The notes: generated by a model from the sequence alone, not told the origin. A DNA stretch of 64,000 bases from an uncultured Clostridia bacterium (GCA_934778215.1 CAKVOE010000001.1:618303-682302), one strand, 5' to 3'; shown: positions 36,704 through 45,600, counted from the first letter of the stretch. Program-made: numbers and translations.

Positions 36704-38887
36704 TTAATCTTTATTACGCTTTTTAAATAAATATACAAAAATGCCCAACACTAAACTCCCCACAGTAACCACAACAACACCAACCACCAAAACTATTTCG
36801 CCTCTGGTTAATTTTGCAGGCTTTTCAATTTGCCCCGCCCCGCCAGATAAATTTTTATTTGGGTCGGAATTACCTAAGTTTCCGCTACCATCGCCACCTG
36901 CGGTTTCTCCACCGCCGGGGTTTTCGCTTCCCGAACCACTACCACCGCCATCAGGGGTTTCATTTCCACCGCTACTACCACCACCGGGGGTTTCTCCTCC
37001 CGAACCGCCACTGTTTTCTACCACAACTTCAATTTCTTTGGTAATCTGTTCAAAACTGTCGGCGTCCGCACCAACATATATTGCTCGGTATTTTGTAGTG
37101 CTATTTAATATTGGGGCATAAGGGTCTTCCCAACGCCACCCATCGGGCAAAGCAATATGCATCAAAAGCGTTGCGGTGGTTGGTTTTTCTACACTATTAG
37201 ACACCTCAACAAAAGGCTCAGACGCTTTTTTAATTGTAAAAGTCTTTTCTACAACGCCAAAATATTTTCCAATACCTTTTACCGAAACCTTTCCCTCTCC
37301 TGCATTTGTGTTATTATAATAAAAAAGATTATAATCTATATCCTTTTTTAAGGTAATTCCATCTACAACCACACTAACTACTGGGGTTTGAGCCTCTCCG
37401 TTGTATGTTAGTTCGCCCAAAATTTCTACAACCCCACTTGCGATATTCTTTTTTTCGCTTCCGCCTGAGTCTTCTACATTGGTAAAAGCCTTAACCCTTG
37501 CAACCGAAGTAGGCATTTTTAGCCACGCCCCATTTATAAACCTATATGAGTTAGATTCATTTGTTGATTCTTTGGTTGAAACATCTACCAAGGCTTGACC
37601 CGTTCCGCTGGTTTTTGTAACTTCTACCACAACCGAAAACTTTTCATCTAGCCCCAATTCTATATCGCTAGTGTTAATAGTATAATATCCGGCATCTTTA
37701 ACCGACCGCTCCCCCTCAAAAACGCAAACTCCGCCTTCTGGACTGTCCAAAACTCCGGTATAAACCTTAACCTTAATTTTTGTATTTGCAGAATAAACGC
37801 TAACATTTACCGCCTTTAAAATCTCTTTTTTGCCCGCTTCGCCCTTTTTTGCCGTAAAGATATTAGCCACCTTATTGGCATTTAGCGTAACCGCCATATT
37901 GCCCTCGTTACTGTTGTCATAAAAATAGTTGTTTTGATATTCGTCCGCCCGCACCATTTTTACAGCATAACAGTTACTACTGCTAACATCGTACGAAAGC
38001 ATCAAGTAAGGCAAACTGCTATAACTGTTTTTTACTATCCATGCACCCTTTTGACTGGCACCTGCCCCATTCTTTTTAGGATAAAATTTATCTGTTTCTA
38101 CATTGTCGTCCCAACCAATTATTGTGCAAGCGTGAAAATATGACTCGGTAGATGTTATATTTTTTGGGTTATAATAATATTGATTATCATACAAATTGTT
38201 GTACCCAAAAGTAACAGCCCCATAGGTTGCAACCGCCCGTTTAATTGCCAAAATTCTTGCATCGTTATTGTACAAGGCTTCGGCACCGGTAGAATTTTTA
38301 TTTCCCGTTAATCCGGCTTCTTCAATTTTTACGCCTTCAACCATTTTATATTTTGCGTTTTCAAATGGGTTTGCATTGCTTGCAAGCGAATTATCTATCG
38401 GTCCGCACCAACTAGAAAACATATGTAACACATAATCTGCCGAACCCGACTTTTCCGTCCAATTTACCGAATTGTGTTTACCAACACTGTTACCTAGCGG
38501 ATCTTGGGGTCTTATAAATCTAGAATACCCAACACTTAACGGGTTTAAACTTAAATTGTCAATTGTTGCATACGAATCAATTCCTGAATACAAAATACTA
38601 GTTTCTGTGGCACTTATGCTAGAATACGCCCAACAAAGATTGGTGCTACCTTGGTCTTTGACTCCCGTAACTATGCCATAATCTCTACCATCAAACTTTG
38701 GCAAATTAGCAATTTCTTCAACCGACAACGCTTTTATATCACTCAAACTATATTCACTAGCATAAACTAAGTTTGCATTTAGCGGTAAAGTTTTTGCAAA
38801 AAAAGTTAGACTTGCAAAACAAAACGCCACCAACAAACTTAGCCCCATAATTTTATTTAGTATATTTTTAAAACGCACTCTTTTCAC
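36704..38887 (-). CDS. Membrane-anchored papain-like (C1A) cysteine protease
   Basis: 727 residues, GTG start after an AAAGGA site. Signal peptide about 12-43. The catalytic domain starts at KFDGRDYG; DQGSTNLCWAYSS holds Gln79 of the oxyanion hole and nucleophile Cys85; YFHACTIIGWDD holds His252; GAWIVKNSY holds Asn287. A lectin-like domain typical of bacterial C1A proteases follows (VNVSVYSANTKIKVKVYTG), then a bacterial Ig-like beta domain. The C-terminus is a Gly/Ser/Pro-rich stalk (about 620-690), a membrane segment and KKRNKD. It should act outside the cell while anchored in the membrane. A copy of the shared 15-base motif lies about 145 bases upstream. Confidence 0.93.
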   Translation of the reverse strand: MKRVRFKNILNKIMGLSLLVAFCFASLTFFAKTLPLNANLVYASEYSLSDIKALSVEEIANLPKFDGRDYGIVTGVKDQGSTNLCWAYSSISATETSILYSGIDSYATIDNLSLNPLSVGYSRFIRPQDPLGNSVGKHNSVNWTEKSGSADYVLHMFSSWCGPIDNSLASNANPFENAKYKMVEGVKIEEAGLTGNKNSTGAEALYNNDARILAIKRAVATYGAVTFGYNNLYDNQYYYNPKNITSTESYFHACTIIGWDDNVETDKFYPKKNGAGASQKGAWIVKNSYSSLPYLMLSYDVSSSNCYAVKMVRADEYQNNYFYDNSNEGNMAVTLNANKVANIFTAKKGEAGKKEILKAVNVSVYSANTKIKVKVYTGVLDSPEGGVCVFEGERSVKDAGYYTINTSDIELGLDEKFSVVVEVTKTSGTGQALVDVSTKESTNESNSYRFINGAWLKMPTSVARVKAFTNVEDSGGSEKKNIASGVVEILGELTYNGEAQTPVVSVVVDGITLKKDIDYNLFYYNNTNAGEGKVSVKGIGKYFGVVEKTFTIKKASEPFVEVSNSVEKPTTATLLMHIALPDGWRWEDPYAPILNSTTKYRAIYVGADADSFEQITKEIEVVVENSGGSGGETPGGGSSGGNETPDGGGSGSGSENPGGGETAGGDGSGNLGNSDPNKNLSGGAGQIEKPAKLTRGEIVLVVGVVVVTVGSLVLGIFVYLFKKRNKD

Positions 38888-39032
38888 TTAAAATGTATCC
38901 TTTTTTATATATTTAACAATATTTTTGCATAAATTTTAGTAATTTTTGCGAACTTTAAATTAATTTTAACAATATTAGTATACCTAAGTTTTTTAATATT
39001 TCCAAAAAAAATAGTTAGTTTTTATATATATA

Positions 39033-39047
39033 ATATTTTTCATTATA
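39033..39047 (-). promoter_or_regulatory. 15-base motif TATAATGAAAAATAT
   Basis: Minus-strand copy about 145 bases upstream of the C1A protease gene. Confidence 0.6.
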
Positions 39048-39061
39048 ATATACAAAAAAGC

Positions 39062-39079
39062 CATACAATTTTTTGTATG
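39062..39079 (-). terminator. Terminator after the 39116 gene
   Basis: CATACAA and TTGTATG form a 7-bp stem with a four-base loop; the minus strand continues GCTTTTTTG. Confidence 0.8.
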
Positions 39080-39115
39080 ACTAATTTATTTTATTTATAG
39101 TTTGGTGGGTATAAT

Positions 39116-40462
39116 TTAAACAAACACACTTTCAAGACAATCTAATCGCCCACGCTCTTCGCACTCGCTTAACAATTCGTTAACATCTATTAGTGCATTA
39201 AGTTCTTTATTTATTGCATATCGGTTGCTAGCAATAAAAGTTATCTGCTCTTTTGAAAAACGACTACTCAAAATCTTTTTGTCTTGTGGCTCCCATTTAA
39301 TTGGGGTAGAACTAATAAGCGACTCCATAAGCCCCAATGAATAACTAATAATGCTTACCTTTTCGCACATACTTTTATAAAGGGTTTCGGTTTTTTCTCC
39401 ACACTTGCCCAAAGCGTTTTTCTTGCGTTGGTTTTCTAATAACCTACCACCCACTGCACATCGGCGTTCCAAATTTTGTAGCAAGCGGTCATACTCGTCA
39501 TATTTATTTAACACCTTTCTTGCATAAAGAGGATTAAACGTTCTAAATAAGCACAAGGTAGACATTCCCGCATATTTTATCTGTTGCATAATGTCACTTT
39601 TGTCAAAACGACTAAGCCCGTCTTCACCTTCTGCAAACACATAGTTTAAATAGGCTCTGCACGCATCAGAAAATTTCTCTTTGCCTTCTTTATATACTTT
39701 GCACATTTTATCAAGCGTTAATTTTTTGCACGCTTCTGTGTTTAACATACTAAGTTGCAAATCTGCCAACTTGTGCCTTTGCTTTGGTGTAATGTTACTA
39801 TTTATTAATGTCTGCAAAAACTCAGTAAACACCCTACCTTCAAACGCCCTAGCCTCTCGTTCGGCCTCACTTGTGTAATACAAACTATTCAAAAACTCCG
39901 AAATTTCGGCAATGGCACGCTGACCCTTTCTAGAACCCATTAACGCACAACCGCTTTTAACGCCGTCCAAAAGACTAAATGTGCCAAAATTAACTTCCGC
40001 ACTCTGCTTTTCGCAATTTTGTTTAAACTTTGGCGAAAGCCCATATTTTTCGACATCACAAAAGGCCGAAGCAAACAAAGGTGCACAACTCTCGCTAATA
40101 TTTACACAGTCCAAAAACCTGCCACTATTTTCTCTAACCTCGCCAAAGTCCGCAATATGTCTAAATTCGTGCCAAATAACATTTAAGTCTTCGGCAAACC
40201 CACTAACCGACCGAAAGGCTCCGTTAGAAATTTTTATCACATTTTCGGGGCTAGACACACCCTCTCCAGAAGCCATATAATTGCAATCTTCAATTACTTT
40301 TAACTCCCCAATTTTGCTAGCATCAATGTTTTCGGCTCGCACAGCAAAAGCAATTGCATACGCAATGACGTCCCCTCTCGAAATTTTACTTTTGCCCATA
40401 TTTATGTAATAATCAAAAATATTGAGCGCAAGTTCTTCTTGCGTCAGTCTAACTTCTATCAT
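39116..40462 (-). CDS. HExxH zincin-like protein
   Basis: ATG 40462 is chosen because AAAGGGG lies nine bases before it and the promoter -10 box lies inside the longer frame; 448 residues. VIWHEFRHIADFG contains HEFRH (98-102), the zinc-metalloprotease motif, and EAEREARAFE (about 199-208) supplies Glu candidates for the third ligand. No signal peptide, so it is probably cytoplasmic. The rest is helical with many Cys. The second HExxH gene at 49164 has the same order (HEGRH, then VERDAQKYA), so they may be distant relatives or phage-type zincins. Substrate unknown. Confidence 0.65.
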   Translation of the reverse strand: MIEVRLTQEELALNIFDYYINMGKSKISRGDVIAYAIAFAVRAENIDASKIGELKVIEDCNYMASGEGVSSPENVIKISNGAFRSVSGFAEDLNVIWHEFRHIADFGEVRENSGRFLDCVNISESCAPLFASAFCDVEKYGLSPKFKQNCEKQSAEVNFGTFSLLDGVKSGCALMGSRKGQRAIAEISEFLNSLYYTSEAEREARAFEGRVFTEFLQTLINSNITPKQRHKLADLQLSMLNTEACKKLTLDKMCKVYKEGKEKFSDACRAYLNYVFAEGEDGLSRFDKSDIMQQIKYAGMSTLCLFRTFNPLYARKVLNKYDEYDRLLQNLERRCAVGGRLLENQRKKNALGKCGEKTETLYKSMCEKVSIISYSLGLMESLISSTPIKWEPQDKKILSSRFSKEQITFIASNRYAINKELNALIDVNELLSECEERGRLDCLESVFV

Positions 40463-40487
40463 ATTTTTTAACCCCTTTGGATTTTTA

Positions 40488-40516
40488 ATTATATCATAGT
40501 CATTATATGTTTTCAA
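40488..40516 (-). promoter_or_regulatory. Promoter of the 39116 gene
   Basis: Minus-strand TTGAAA, 17-base spacer, TATAAT. It supports the internal ATG at 40462 as the start. Confidence 0.75.
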
Positions 40517-40645
40517 TAGGGCAAATTAATAAATTTCAAAAAATTTTCACTAAATATTGCCATTTTTACATTACCGCCAACCCTTTCTTTATAAGCACAC
40601 CAACCCTTTTGCACCATCACTTTTTAAAATTGTTACAAAAAACTG

Positions 40646-40674
40646 TTGCAAATTTATAAATTATAGGTTATAAT
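40646..40674 (+). promoter_or_regulatory. Promoter of the tRNA-Ser gene
   Basis: TTGCAA, 17-base spacer, TATAAT, about 95 bases before the mature tRNA. Confidence 0.75.
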
Positions 40675-40769
40675 ACTATTTGTTTAACGCAAAAACTCAA
40701 CCTTTTGCAAACACACATTTGCAAAATACGCCAGCAAAACAAAGCGTTTACAAAAAAATCGGCAAATAC

Positions 40770-40860
40770 GGAGAGTTACTCAAGAGGCCGAAGAGGAGGC
40801 CCTGCTAAGGCCTTAGTACGGGAAACTGTAGCCCGGGTTCGAATCCCGGACTCTCCGCCA
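40770..40860 (+). tRNA. tRNA-Ser (anticodon GCU)
   Basis: 91 bases including the encoded CCA. The acceptor stem GGAGAGT pairs with ACTCTCC, the anticodon loop is CTGCTAA with GCT at 40804-40806, a long variable arm marks the class II tRNA, and the T-loop GGTTCGAATCC is present. It reads AGC/AGU serine codons. The downstream 2.8 kb looks like an accessory insertion zone, a frequent fate of tRNA 3' flanks, but I found no repeated tRNA end marking an attachment site. Confidence 0.97.
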
Positions 40861-40869
40861 AATGGTTAT

Positions 40870-40893
40870 AATCCGAACTTTTTTGTTCGGATT
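40870..40893 (+). terminator. Terminator of the tRNA gene
   Basis: AATCCGAAC and GTTCGGATT form a 9-bp stem, followed by ATTTTATTT. Confidence 0.85.
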
Positions 40894-40979
40894 ATTTTAT
40901 TTCATTATTATTTTATCTATATTCTTGTTTTAATTATTTAAAAATAAAATAATAAGCCTTACTTAGTGACCGTAAATTT

Positions 40980-41405
40980 TTGGAGATACATATAAAATTT
41001 AATAAACTAATACCAGAAATGTCTGTAACAAATTTAAATAGTAGTTTAAATTTTTATAAAATTCTTGGGTTTAAAATAAACTACGAAAGACCCGAAGATA
41101 AATTTGCCTTTATATCATTAGACGGCAGTCAAATTATGCTACAAGAAATCTCTAAAGACGATAAATGAGAAGTCGCACCATTAAGATATCCTTTTGGCAA
41201 CGGTGTAAATTTTCAAATTGAAGTTAAAAATGTTGAAACCATTTATAATTCCTTAAAGAATTTCAACTATCCAATTTTATTTGATATGGAAGAAAATTGG
41301 TATCGTGAGAATAATAAACTGCTTGGAAATAAGGAGTTTTTAGTTCAAGATCCCGATGGATACCTTATTAGGTTCTGCGAAGATTTAGGCGAAAAGAATT
41401 CTTAG
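40980..41405 (+). pseudogene. VOC-family (glyoxalase/bleomycin-resistance-like) gene with in-frame TGA
   Basis: The frame reads as one VOC domain of 141 codons (LIPEMSVTNLNSSLNFYKIL, LQEI, FGNGVNFQIEV, FLVQDPDGYLIRF) except for TGA at 41166-41168, in DDK-stop-EVAPLRYPFG. Related proteins, as I recall them, have Trp at or near this point, so TGG to TGA is the likely change. No ATG sits at a good distance from the GGAG at 40982; only a TTG at 40980 or ATA codons are available. A broken gene is the simplest reading. Read-through or acquisition from a TGA=Trp organism is the alternative. Confidence 0.7.
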
Positions 41406-41431
41406 GTTTTACATTTTTTTAACCTATTGCA

Positions 41432-41455
41432 AGGTGCGAGATTATATCTCAACCT
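41432..41455 (+). terminator. Terminator after the VOC pseudogene
   Basis: AGGT...GAGAT pairs with ATCTC...ACCT and is followed by TTTTTG. Confidence 0.65.
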
Positions 41456-41519
41456 TTTTGTTTAGTTTAAATGTTAAACTTATGGTTACCATTTTTAAAG
41501 AACTCTCTCCACCACACCA

Positions 41520-41547
41520 TTGACATTTTAGAAATTAATGATATAAT
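41520..41547 (+). promoter_or_regulatory. Promoter of the 41554 gene, predicted leaderless
   Basis: TTGACA, 16-base spacer, TATAAT ending six bases before ATG 41554, with no ribosome binding site. The geometry is identical to that of the XRE gene, including the ACTATG context. Confidence 0.75.
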
Positions 41548-41553
41548 TAAACT

Positions 41554-42888
41554 ATGAAAAAACTTCCGAAAAACATTTTTAGTATGTATGTAAATTTAAA
41601 CGACGACACAAACTCGTTAAATGAAAAATTTGCCAAATACCAAAAATTTAGAAATAAAAAGTTTAAAATAAATATTTTATTTCATCCCTACGACGTAATC
41701 AAATCTCCAAATGAAACACTAGAGTTAATAAATAAATTATCACTTGAATATAATGTTAACCCAACAAATTGTTTGTTTAGCATTGCAACAAACGGCTTAA
41801 TTTCTGAAAAAGCACTAGAAAGATTTGAGCAATTTGATTTTTTGCTTAATAAAAAGTATAAAAACAATCTTTTAATTTTAGATAGCGAAAATTTCTTTGA
41901 TTTAAAAACCGTCAGACGTGTAAGTAATGAATTTTACGAATTTGGTAAAATTTGTCACCTAAAACGACTAACGCCGTTAGAAGCCCTACTTTGGTGCTAC
42001 ACAACAGCAACAAAACGAAGTTATAACGCTGAAAACGAAGACGAAGGCTCGGGTATGTCTAGGTCAATCTATGGGGTACTCTCTAGCAACCGAATTGTTT
42101 GTGTTGGTTATGTAAATTTAATCATCAATTATCTAACTGCTTATTACAAAAATTACACTAATTCAATTTTAACTTTTAATAATAGAACAAAAGTTTACAC
42201 CAAAAGGGGTCTTGCAGGACACCGCTCTTTAGTAATTTACATTAAAGACCCTAAGTACAATGTAGATGGATATTACCTACTAGACCCAACAAAAGATTAC
42301 GCCAGTAATGGTAACGGCATACTACTAAATAATTTTCTAATTTCACTACCCGACTTACAATACACCACCGCTCAATATTTGAATTATAAAGCGGGAAAAA
42401 TCTCCGTTCCCCATCCAACGACTTACCCAGACGCCTTAGGCTTAGGTTATCTACCTACCTATATCTATGATCGTGACGACATAAGCCTAAGTCAAAGCGG
42501 ATTGTCTTTTAGAAGTGATGCAAGTTTTGAAATGTTTTTAGAAAGAAACAAGCGTATAAACCCAAAATTTGAAACACTTTTAGAGTTAATAGATAGCACT
42601 ACACCACCAACCTTAAAAACTATTAACGCCATTGAAAGTTTTTTACACGAAAATTCTGAACCAATAACTTATCTAACTTTACAATCATTAGGTTATAATA
42701 CAATGGCAAAAGTATTTAATAAAAATAAAGATAAAAGCAAACTATGGGCATTTGCTCAAGATATTATGCGATACAATACACAAAGGTCAAAATGGACTTT
42801 CATTCCAACGCCTAATGTAAAAAATGCATTTTTCAATCAATACCTTTCCGAACAAACCGCCCAATACGACTCCACCCATACTTGTTAG
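41554..42888 (+). CDS. Transglutaminase-like protein of unknown role
   Basis: 444 residues, no signal peptide. A transglutaminase-like triad is visible: Cys183 in RIVCVGYVNLI, His223 in LAGHRSLVIYI and Asp244 in GYYLLDPTKD, with spacing normal for the superfamily. The N-terminal 120 residues are charged and helical, and the C-terminal part is unassigned. Such domains act as amidases, proteases or transferases. It is a single-gene unit with a strong promoter and terminator in the region after tRNA-Ser. The stop is TAG. Confidence 0.65.
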   Translation: MKKLPKNIFSMYVNLNDDTNSLNEKFAKYQKFRNKKFKINILFHPYDVIKSPNETLELINKLSLEYNVNPTNCLFSIATNGLISEKALERFEQFDFLLNKKYKNNLLILDSENFFDLKTVRRVSNEFYEFGKICHLKRLTPLEALLWCYTTATKRSYNAENEDEGSGMSRSIYGVLSSNRIVCVGYVNLIINYLTAYYKNYTNSILTFNNRTKVYTKRGLAGHRSLVIYIKDPKYNVDGYYLLDPTKDYASNGNGILLNNFLISLPDLQYTTAQYLNYKAGKISVPHPTTYPDALGLGYLPTYIYDRDDISLSQSGLSFRSDASFEMFLERNKRINPKFETLLELIDSTTPPTLKTINAIESFLHENSEPITYLTLQSLGYNTMAKVFNKNKDKSKLWAFAQDIMRYNTQRSKWTFIPTPNVKNAFFNQYLSEQTAQYDSTHTC

Positions 42889-42943
42889 TTGTATGTATTT
42901 AATTTTAACAATTATCTTTCACAATCATTCTAAAAGTTTAAAA

Positions 42944-42962
42944 GCGTTACAATTTGTAACGC
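42944..42962 (+). terminator. Terminator after the 41554 gene
   Basis: GCGTTAC and GTAACGC form a perfect 7-bp stem around AATTT, followed by a T-rich tract. Confidence 0.85.
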
Positions 42963-43068
42963 CTTTATTTTTTGCTTTATATTTGTTTTATTGTTTTCTT
43001 CACTTAGTCTCTTTATAAAAAAACTAGCAAATTGCATTAAAATATATAAATTAATAACGACCCATTAA

Positions 43069-43213
43069 ATATAAATTATAGGAAGTAAATTTTGAAACAA
43101 GTTCAAAATTTGTGCTAACGCACTCGCAAAGCAAAGCTTTGTACTTCCAATTTGAATAACCATCAGTCTCGCTGGAGAGTAAACTCTCCAACTCAACTTC
43201 CGATAATATAGAT
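43069..43213. repeat. Folded element with terminal inverted repeats (MITE- or RNA-like)
   Basis: Its ends are 18-base imperfect inverted repeats (15/18 matches), 43069-43086 and 43196-43213, ending in GGAAGT and ACTTCC. Inside lie four perfect hairpins: 87-96/102-111 (10 bp), 112-115/120-123 (4 bp), 127-132/136-141 (6 bp) and 174-180/183-189 (7 bp), as offsets from 43000. A second ACTTCC at 43143-43148 can close the first three into a cloverleaf. I do not recognise the element. A minus-strand frame over it (43065-43280) looks like a by-product. Confidence 0.6.
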
Positions 43214-43220
43214 TATAAAA

Positions 43221-43256
43221 AAGTGCCAGAACAAATTTTATTTTGTCTGACACTTT
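43221..43256 (-). terminator. Terminator after the LRR remnant
   Basis: AAGTGCCAGA...AAA pairs with TTT...CTGACACTT; the minus strand continues TTTTTTATAA. Confidence 0.7.
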
Positions 43257-43285
43257 AAAACTATTCATTTTACTTCCCAATTTAT

Positions 43286-43503
43286 TTATGTAATTCGTTG
43301 AACCGAAGAAGGTATATTTATTACATACGGAAAAGACAAATCAAATGCCCTTTCACCAATCTCTTCAACCGCATTAGGAATTGTAATTTCAAAATAAGTT
43401 TTACCCTTTTTTTGACTAATCGGACATTTAATGGCGAATTCTTATCATTTAAATCTTCTATATCAAAGCGATTCAAAACACCATTTTCAATTACACTTTT
43501 CAT
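43286..43503 (-). pseudogene. Frameshifted remnant of a BspA-like LRR protein
   Basis: ATG 43503 with a GGGAG site starts MKSVIENGVLNRFDIEDL, similar to the VIENGVVTGC segment of the large LRR protein. The frame breaks in a run of seven A (about 43410); with one more A it continues as KKKGKTYFEITIPNAVEE and then IGERAFDLSF to a TAA at 43286. The predicted product has about 72 residues and one and a half LRR_5 repeats, with no signal peptide. A homopolymer sequencing error or slippage is possible. Confidence 0.6.
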
Positions 43504-43618
43504 AAAAATTTCTCCCGAAGTGATTACTACTACAAAAAACAAATTATCTTTTACATTATTTTAATATAATTTTACAAACATTTCGACTTTTTAAATTGTT
43601 TAGCAATTTACTATTAAT

Positions 43619-43633
43619 AATAATGAAAAATAT
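43619..43633 (+). promoter_or_regulatory. 15-base motif, 14/15 match to TATAATGAAAAATAT
   Basis: Plus-strand copy 45 bases upstream of the alkyltransferase gene, directly followed by a TATAAT-like box. Confidence 0.55.
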
Positions 43634-43678
43634 ATATAATATAGTTAGAGTAAATATAAATACAAAAAGGGGAACCAC

Positions 43679-44020
43679 ATGAATACATTTGAAAAAATTT
43701 ATGAAGCCGTAAAGCAAATACCGCCCGGCAAAGTTTCTACCTACGGAATAATTGCGAACCTAGCAAATATGCCCCGCAGTGCAAAAATCGTTGGGTACGC
43801 ATTGCACTGCAACCCCAAACCAATTGAAATACCTTGTCATAGAGTAGTAAACCGCTTTGGTAAATTATCTAATAGCTTTGCCTTTGGCGGAACTGACGCA
43901 CAAAAGCAACTGCTCGAAAGTGAAGGTGTAGTTGTTTTCAATGAAACAGTCGATTTAGAAAAATACCTATACGACCCTAATAACGATTTTAAACACACAA
44001 GAACACCAAAAATATTTTAA
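43679..44020 (+). CDS. MGMT-like alkyltransferase domain protein
   Basis: 113 residues comprising only the DNA-binding/active-site domain of O6-alkylguanine-DNA alkyltransferases. The helix-turn-helix part is IPPGKVSTYGIIANLANMPR, with the Arg finger in the SAKIVGYAL region. The active site is IPCHRVVN with nucleophile Cys53, so it is not one of the ATL proteins, where this Cys is Trp. The N-terminal domain of Ogt/MGMT is absent, as in short bacterial forms. Role: direct reversal or recognition of alkylated guanine. An AAGGGG site precedes the ATG. Confidence 0.88.
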   Translation: MNTFEKIYEAVKQIPPGKVSTYGIIANLANMPRSAKIVGYALHCNPKPIEIPCHRVVNRFGKLSNSFAFGGTDAQKQLLESEGVVVFNETVDLEKYLYDPNNDFKHTRTPKIF

Positions 44021-44169
44021 TCTGTAAGTTTAAGAAAACTTAAATTAACTTTATTCAAATATAAAGCAATTATTAATTAGAATAATGATATTATTTTTGC
44101 AACAAAATTGAACTTTAAGCCTAAAAAAATAAAATTTATTAAACATAACTTATATTAATTAAAATTATA

Positions 44170-44213
44170 AAAACTTGCAAAAATTAACTATTTTAGTAAC
44201 TTCTGCAAGTTTT
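44170..44213. terminator. Bidirectional terminator
   Basis: AAACTTGCA and TGCAAGTTT pair with T tracts on both sides, between two convergent genes. Confidence 0.75.
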
Positions 44214-44244
44214 ATTTTTTAACGATTTAATGTCTTCTAAAAAT

Positions 44245-45093
44245 TTACTTTCCAAAATACCCCGTTAGAGTAACAACGGTTTTACCTGCACCTAAATCAC
44301 TGCACTTTGGCACAAAAATTTTATTTTGCACCGATGAATTTGCTGGGTAGCAAAAATTATTCGCACTATCTAACAAATACTCGTCCACCCTCAAAAGCCT
44401 TTCGGGTTTTTCGCCTTCCTTAATTTTTACCGATAAAATCTTAAAGCCACTTGCTACGCTGTCGCTAATTTTTACAATCTCAGCATCTAGTAGCCCGCTG
44501 TTTTCTATGGTCAAATAATAACTAAAAATTTCGCCACTTACCACCTCACCTGCCGAAACCGATTTGGTAATCTGCAATTCTGCCGTTTTTGTTCTTTCTA
44601 ATTGAACTTCGGCAGTTTTTGTAATAGTACAGTTTGTTGTGTAGCCCGTTACCTCTACCGCACTGCAAAATTTACTAATAGACTTTGGTAAATTATTTGT
44701 TACCTTGCAAGAATAGGTTAAAATAATGCTTTCATTAGCAACCAACGGCAAAAGTGAAAAGGTTAAAGGCAAAACCGAAACGACCTCCGGCCTTGTTAAA
44801 CAGCCATTTTTATACACCGCTCCCGAACCCGCAACATATTCCAAAAAGTTTTGTCCGCCAAAATCATCTTCTACCCTAAGCCCCGCAAAATACCCCACGC
44901 CAATATTTTTTATACTAACAATAAAGGTGATAATATCGCCTACCGCAAAACAACAATTTTGTACTTCTCTTTTTACCTCTAAATCATTTTCATTTTTTAG
45001 TTTTACTGGCACTGACTCAAAGGTGCTGTTATAAAAATTTTCTTTTCCTACAAAACTATAATTAATTAAATTTGTATTACTCTCTCCACCCAT
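44245..45093 (-). CDS. DUF11-repeat protein without signal peptide
   Basis: 282 residues. Two Ig-like DUF11 (conserved repeat) domains are visible: VGDIITFIVSIKNIGVGYF with a following YSCKV strand, and VVSGEIFSYYLTIENSGLLD. No signal peptide or anchor is seen, unusual for a surface fold; similar unexported DUF11 proteins occur in Clostridia and may be released or coat-associated. AGGAG precedes the ATG. Function unknown. Confidence 0.75.
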   Translation of the reverse strand: MGGESNTNLINYSFVGKENFYNSTFESVPVKLKNENDLEVKREVQNCCFAVGDIITFIVSIKNIGVGYFAGLRVEDDFGGQNFLEYVAGSGAVYKNGCLTRPEVVSVLPLTFSLLPLVANESIILTYSCKVTNNLPKSISKFCSAVEVTGYTTNCTITKTAEVQLERTKTAELQITKSVSAGEVVSGEIFSYYLTIENSGLLDAEIVKISDSVASGFKILSVKIKEGEKPERLLRVDEYLLDSANNFCYPANSSVQNKIFVPKCSDLGAGKTVVTLTGYFGK

Positions 45094-45600
45094 ACACCCA
45101 CTCCTTTTTTGGTTTTACTACAAAATTATATGAATACTTTTTTGCATTTATACAAGAGAGTCTTTTACTACTATTCTTTATAAAGAAATTAAATTTCACA
45201 CCATATTTTTAACTCAAATTTTTTAAAATATTTTTTGCAAAAAATGGTTGCATTTTTACAAAAATTTTGTCATTTTTATAACTTTTTATATAAATTAAGC
45301 CCATATTAGCCCCGAATTTGCACTTTTTTGCTTAATAGTATACAAGTTGAGTGTTTAGTTGACCGCAAAAACTTGTTAAATTTAAGCCCAATATTTATTA
45401 AGAATTTTTTGCTAGATTCGAGAAATTTAACGCTATCTTTTTGCAAAATTTATTACAAAGTTTTAAAATTTTTTTACTCACGCACTAATTATTTTTTTAA
45501 TTATTTAAAAATTTTGGCATAAAAATTTACTAGTTTTAAAACCGTTTTTAATTTTTCTTTTTATCGCTTTTGTTAATTTTATAAATTTTTGCAAAACAAA
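45094..45600. other. AT-rich intergenic region
   Basis: About 500 bases with no convincing gene. A 64-codon frame at 45328-45522 has no ribosome binding site and looks accidental. Confidence 0.5.

Noticed and set aside
40705..40941. A 78-codon plus-strand frame
   Set aside because: It runs straight through the tRNA-Ser gene and its terminator.
43174..43189. GGAGAGT/ACTCTCC hairpin identical to the tRNA-Ser acceptor stem
   Set aside because: Only one 7-base match (the other arm follows by complementarity), so chance is likely; no other tRNA sequence is shared.
43065..43280. 71-codon minus-strand frame
   Set aside because: It spans the folded element and the terminator; it has no family match, and the palindromes explain its sequence better.
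45328..45522. 64-codon frame in the AT-rich gap
   Set aside because: No ribosome binding site, promoter or recognisable protein features.
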